Source: a virus
DNA: 47,685 nucleotides
Reading direction: 5' to 3' (one strand)
IMG/VR virus record: IMGVR_UViG_3300026186_000003
Location: 1-47,685 of that record
Position numbers and translations under genes: made by a program. The notes beneath the pieces were generated by a model. That model searched no databases. It was not told the origin of the DNA and saw nothing but the letters and a program-made list of their open reading frames with translations. Below, in pieces: positions 47,609-47,685 of the stretch (the first letter of the stretch is position 1; each line of letters opens with the position of its first letter).

Positions 47609-47685
47609 ATGAAATTATCAGACCTAATCGAAGATTTACAGGAATTAGCTACCGTACATGGTAAAGATGTTGACGTTGAATTTGA
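47609..47685 (+). CDS. Start of a small protein (3' partial)
   Basis: ATG 47609 after AAGGAAAAAAG; 25 codons are visible (MKLSDLIEDLQELATVHGKD onward) and the frame runs off the window. The pattern resembles small phage proteins with an LIEELQ-type helix; no function. Confidence 0.6.
   Translation, partial: MKLSDLIEDLQELATVHGKDVDVEF

Noticed and set aside
1-47685. CRISPR arrays, tRNA genes, integrase or attachment sites
   Set aside because: None was recognised by reading; repeats present are not evenly spaced 25-40-nt units with unique spacers, and no cloverleaf was evident, although tRNAs are easy to miss by eye.

Overview
The window is a 47.7 kb piece of a T4-like myovirus genome (class Caudoviricetes). 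The DNA is A+T-rich, genes are packed with frequent ATGA/TAATG overlaps, and every convincing gene reads rightward. The left half keeps the classical T4-like core order: prohead scaffold gp22 (5' partial), major capsid protein gp23, a tail-tube-like protein, UvsY, UvsW, late sigma factor gp55, recombination nuclease gp47/gp46, clamp gp45, clamp loader gp44/gp62, RegA, DNA polymerase gp43, UvsX and helicase gp41. The primase, a B12-dependent (class II) ribonucleotide reductase, a dNMP kinase and RNase H lie further right. No photosynthesis genes or tRNAs were seen. An ammonium transporter, a class II RNR, an Hsp20 and lipoprotein signal peptides suggest an aquatic phage of a Gram-negative, probably heterotrophic, low-GC host; this host assignment is inference.

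Layout. 1-4.5 kb: capsid/tail and recombination genes behind T4-type late promoters (TATAAATA). 4.5-9.1 kb: a back-to-back early promoter pair, small genes, gp55, gp47, gp46 and a GIY-YIG protein with a recombinase-like C-terminus. 9.2-12.1 kb: two adjacent adenine methyltransferases, a Cys-rich protein, an endonuclease VII-like protein and a DUF3310 protein that shares an N-terminal repeat with its neighbour. 12-20 kb: replisome. 20-30.4 kb: a late region with a large unknown protein, a KxDG nucleotidyltransferase-like protein, AmtB, two members of a paralogous family, a lipoprotein, an HxGH nucleotidyltransferase and a virion protein. 30.4-45 kb: primase, RNR, dNMP kinase, two more paralogues, three lipoprotein candidates in the window overall, many tiny one-helix membrane proteins, Hsp20, RNase H and a HAD phosphatase. 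45-47.7 kb: a structured, repeat-rich, probably noncoding stretch, then promoter-plus-small-ORF cassettes.

Two layers stand out. First, eleven rightward and one leftward sigma70-type promoters share TTGACA, an exactly 18-nt spacer ending ATATGG, and TATAAT (extended -10); spacer sequences fall into copy families, as if promoter cassettes have been duplicated. Two of them (upstream of the first methyltransferase and of the primase) place the predicted transcription start on the start codon. Second, a series of proteins begins with a short peptide like the T4 internal-protein capsid-targeting sequence (pattern M-K-x-[YF]-x-x-[FL]-hydrophobic-x-E, then a possible gp21 cleavage site). Four of these are paralogues sharing HxT, SxxT, GG, QGR[RK] and WNE motifs, compatible with an ADP-ribosyltransferase-like fold. 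I propose they form a set of proteins packaged in the head and injected with the DNA, analogous to T4 Alt and the internal proteins; this is the most interesting system in the window and remains unproven.
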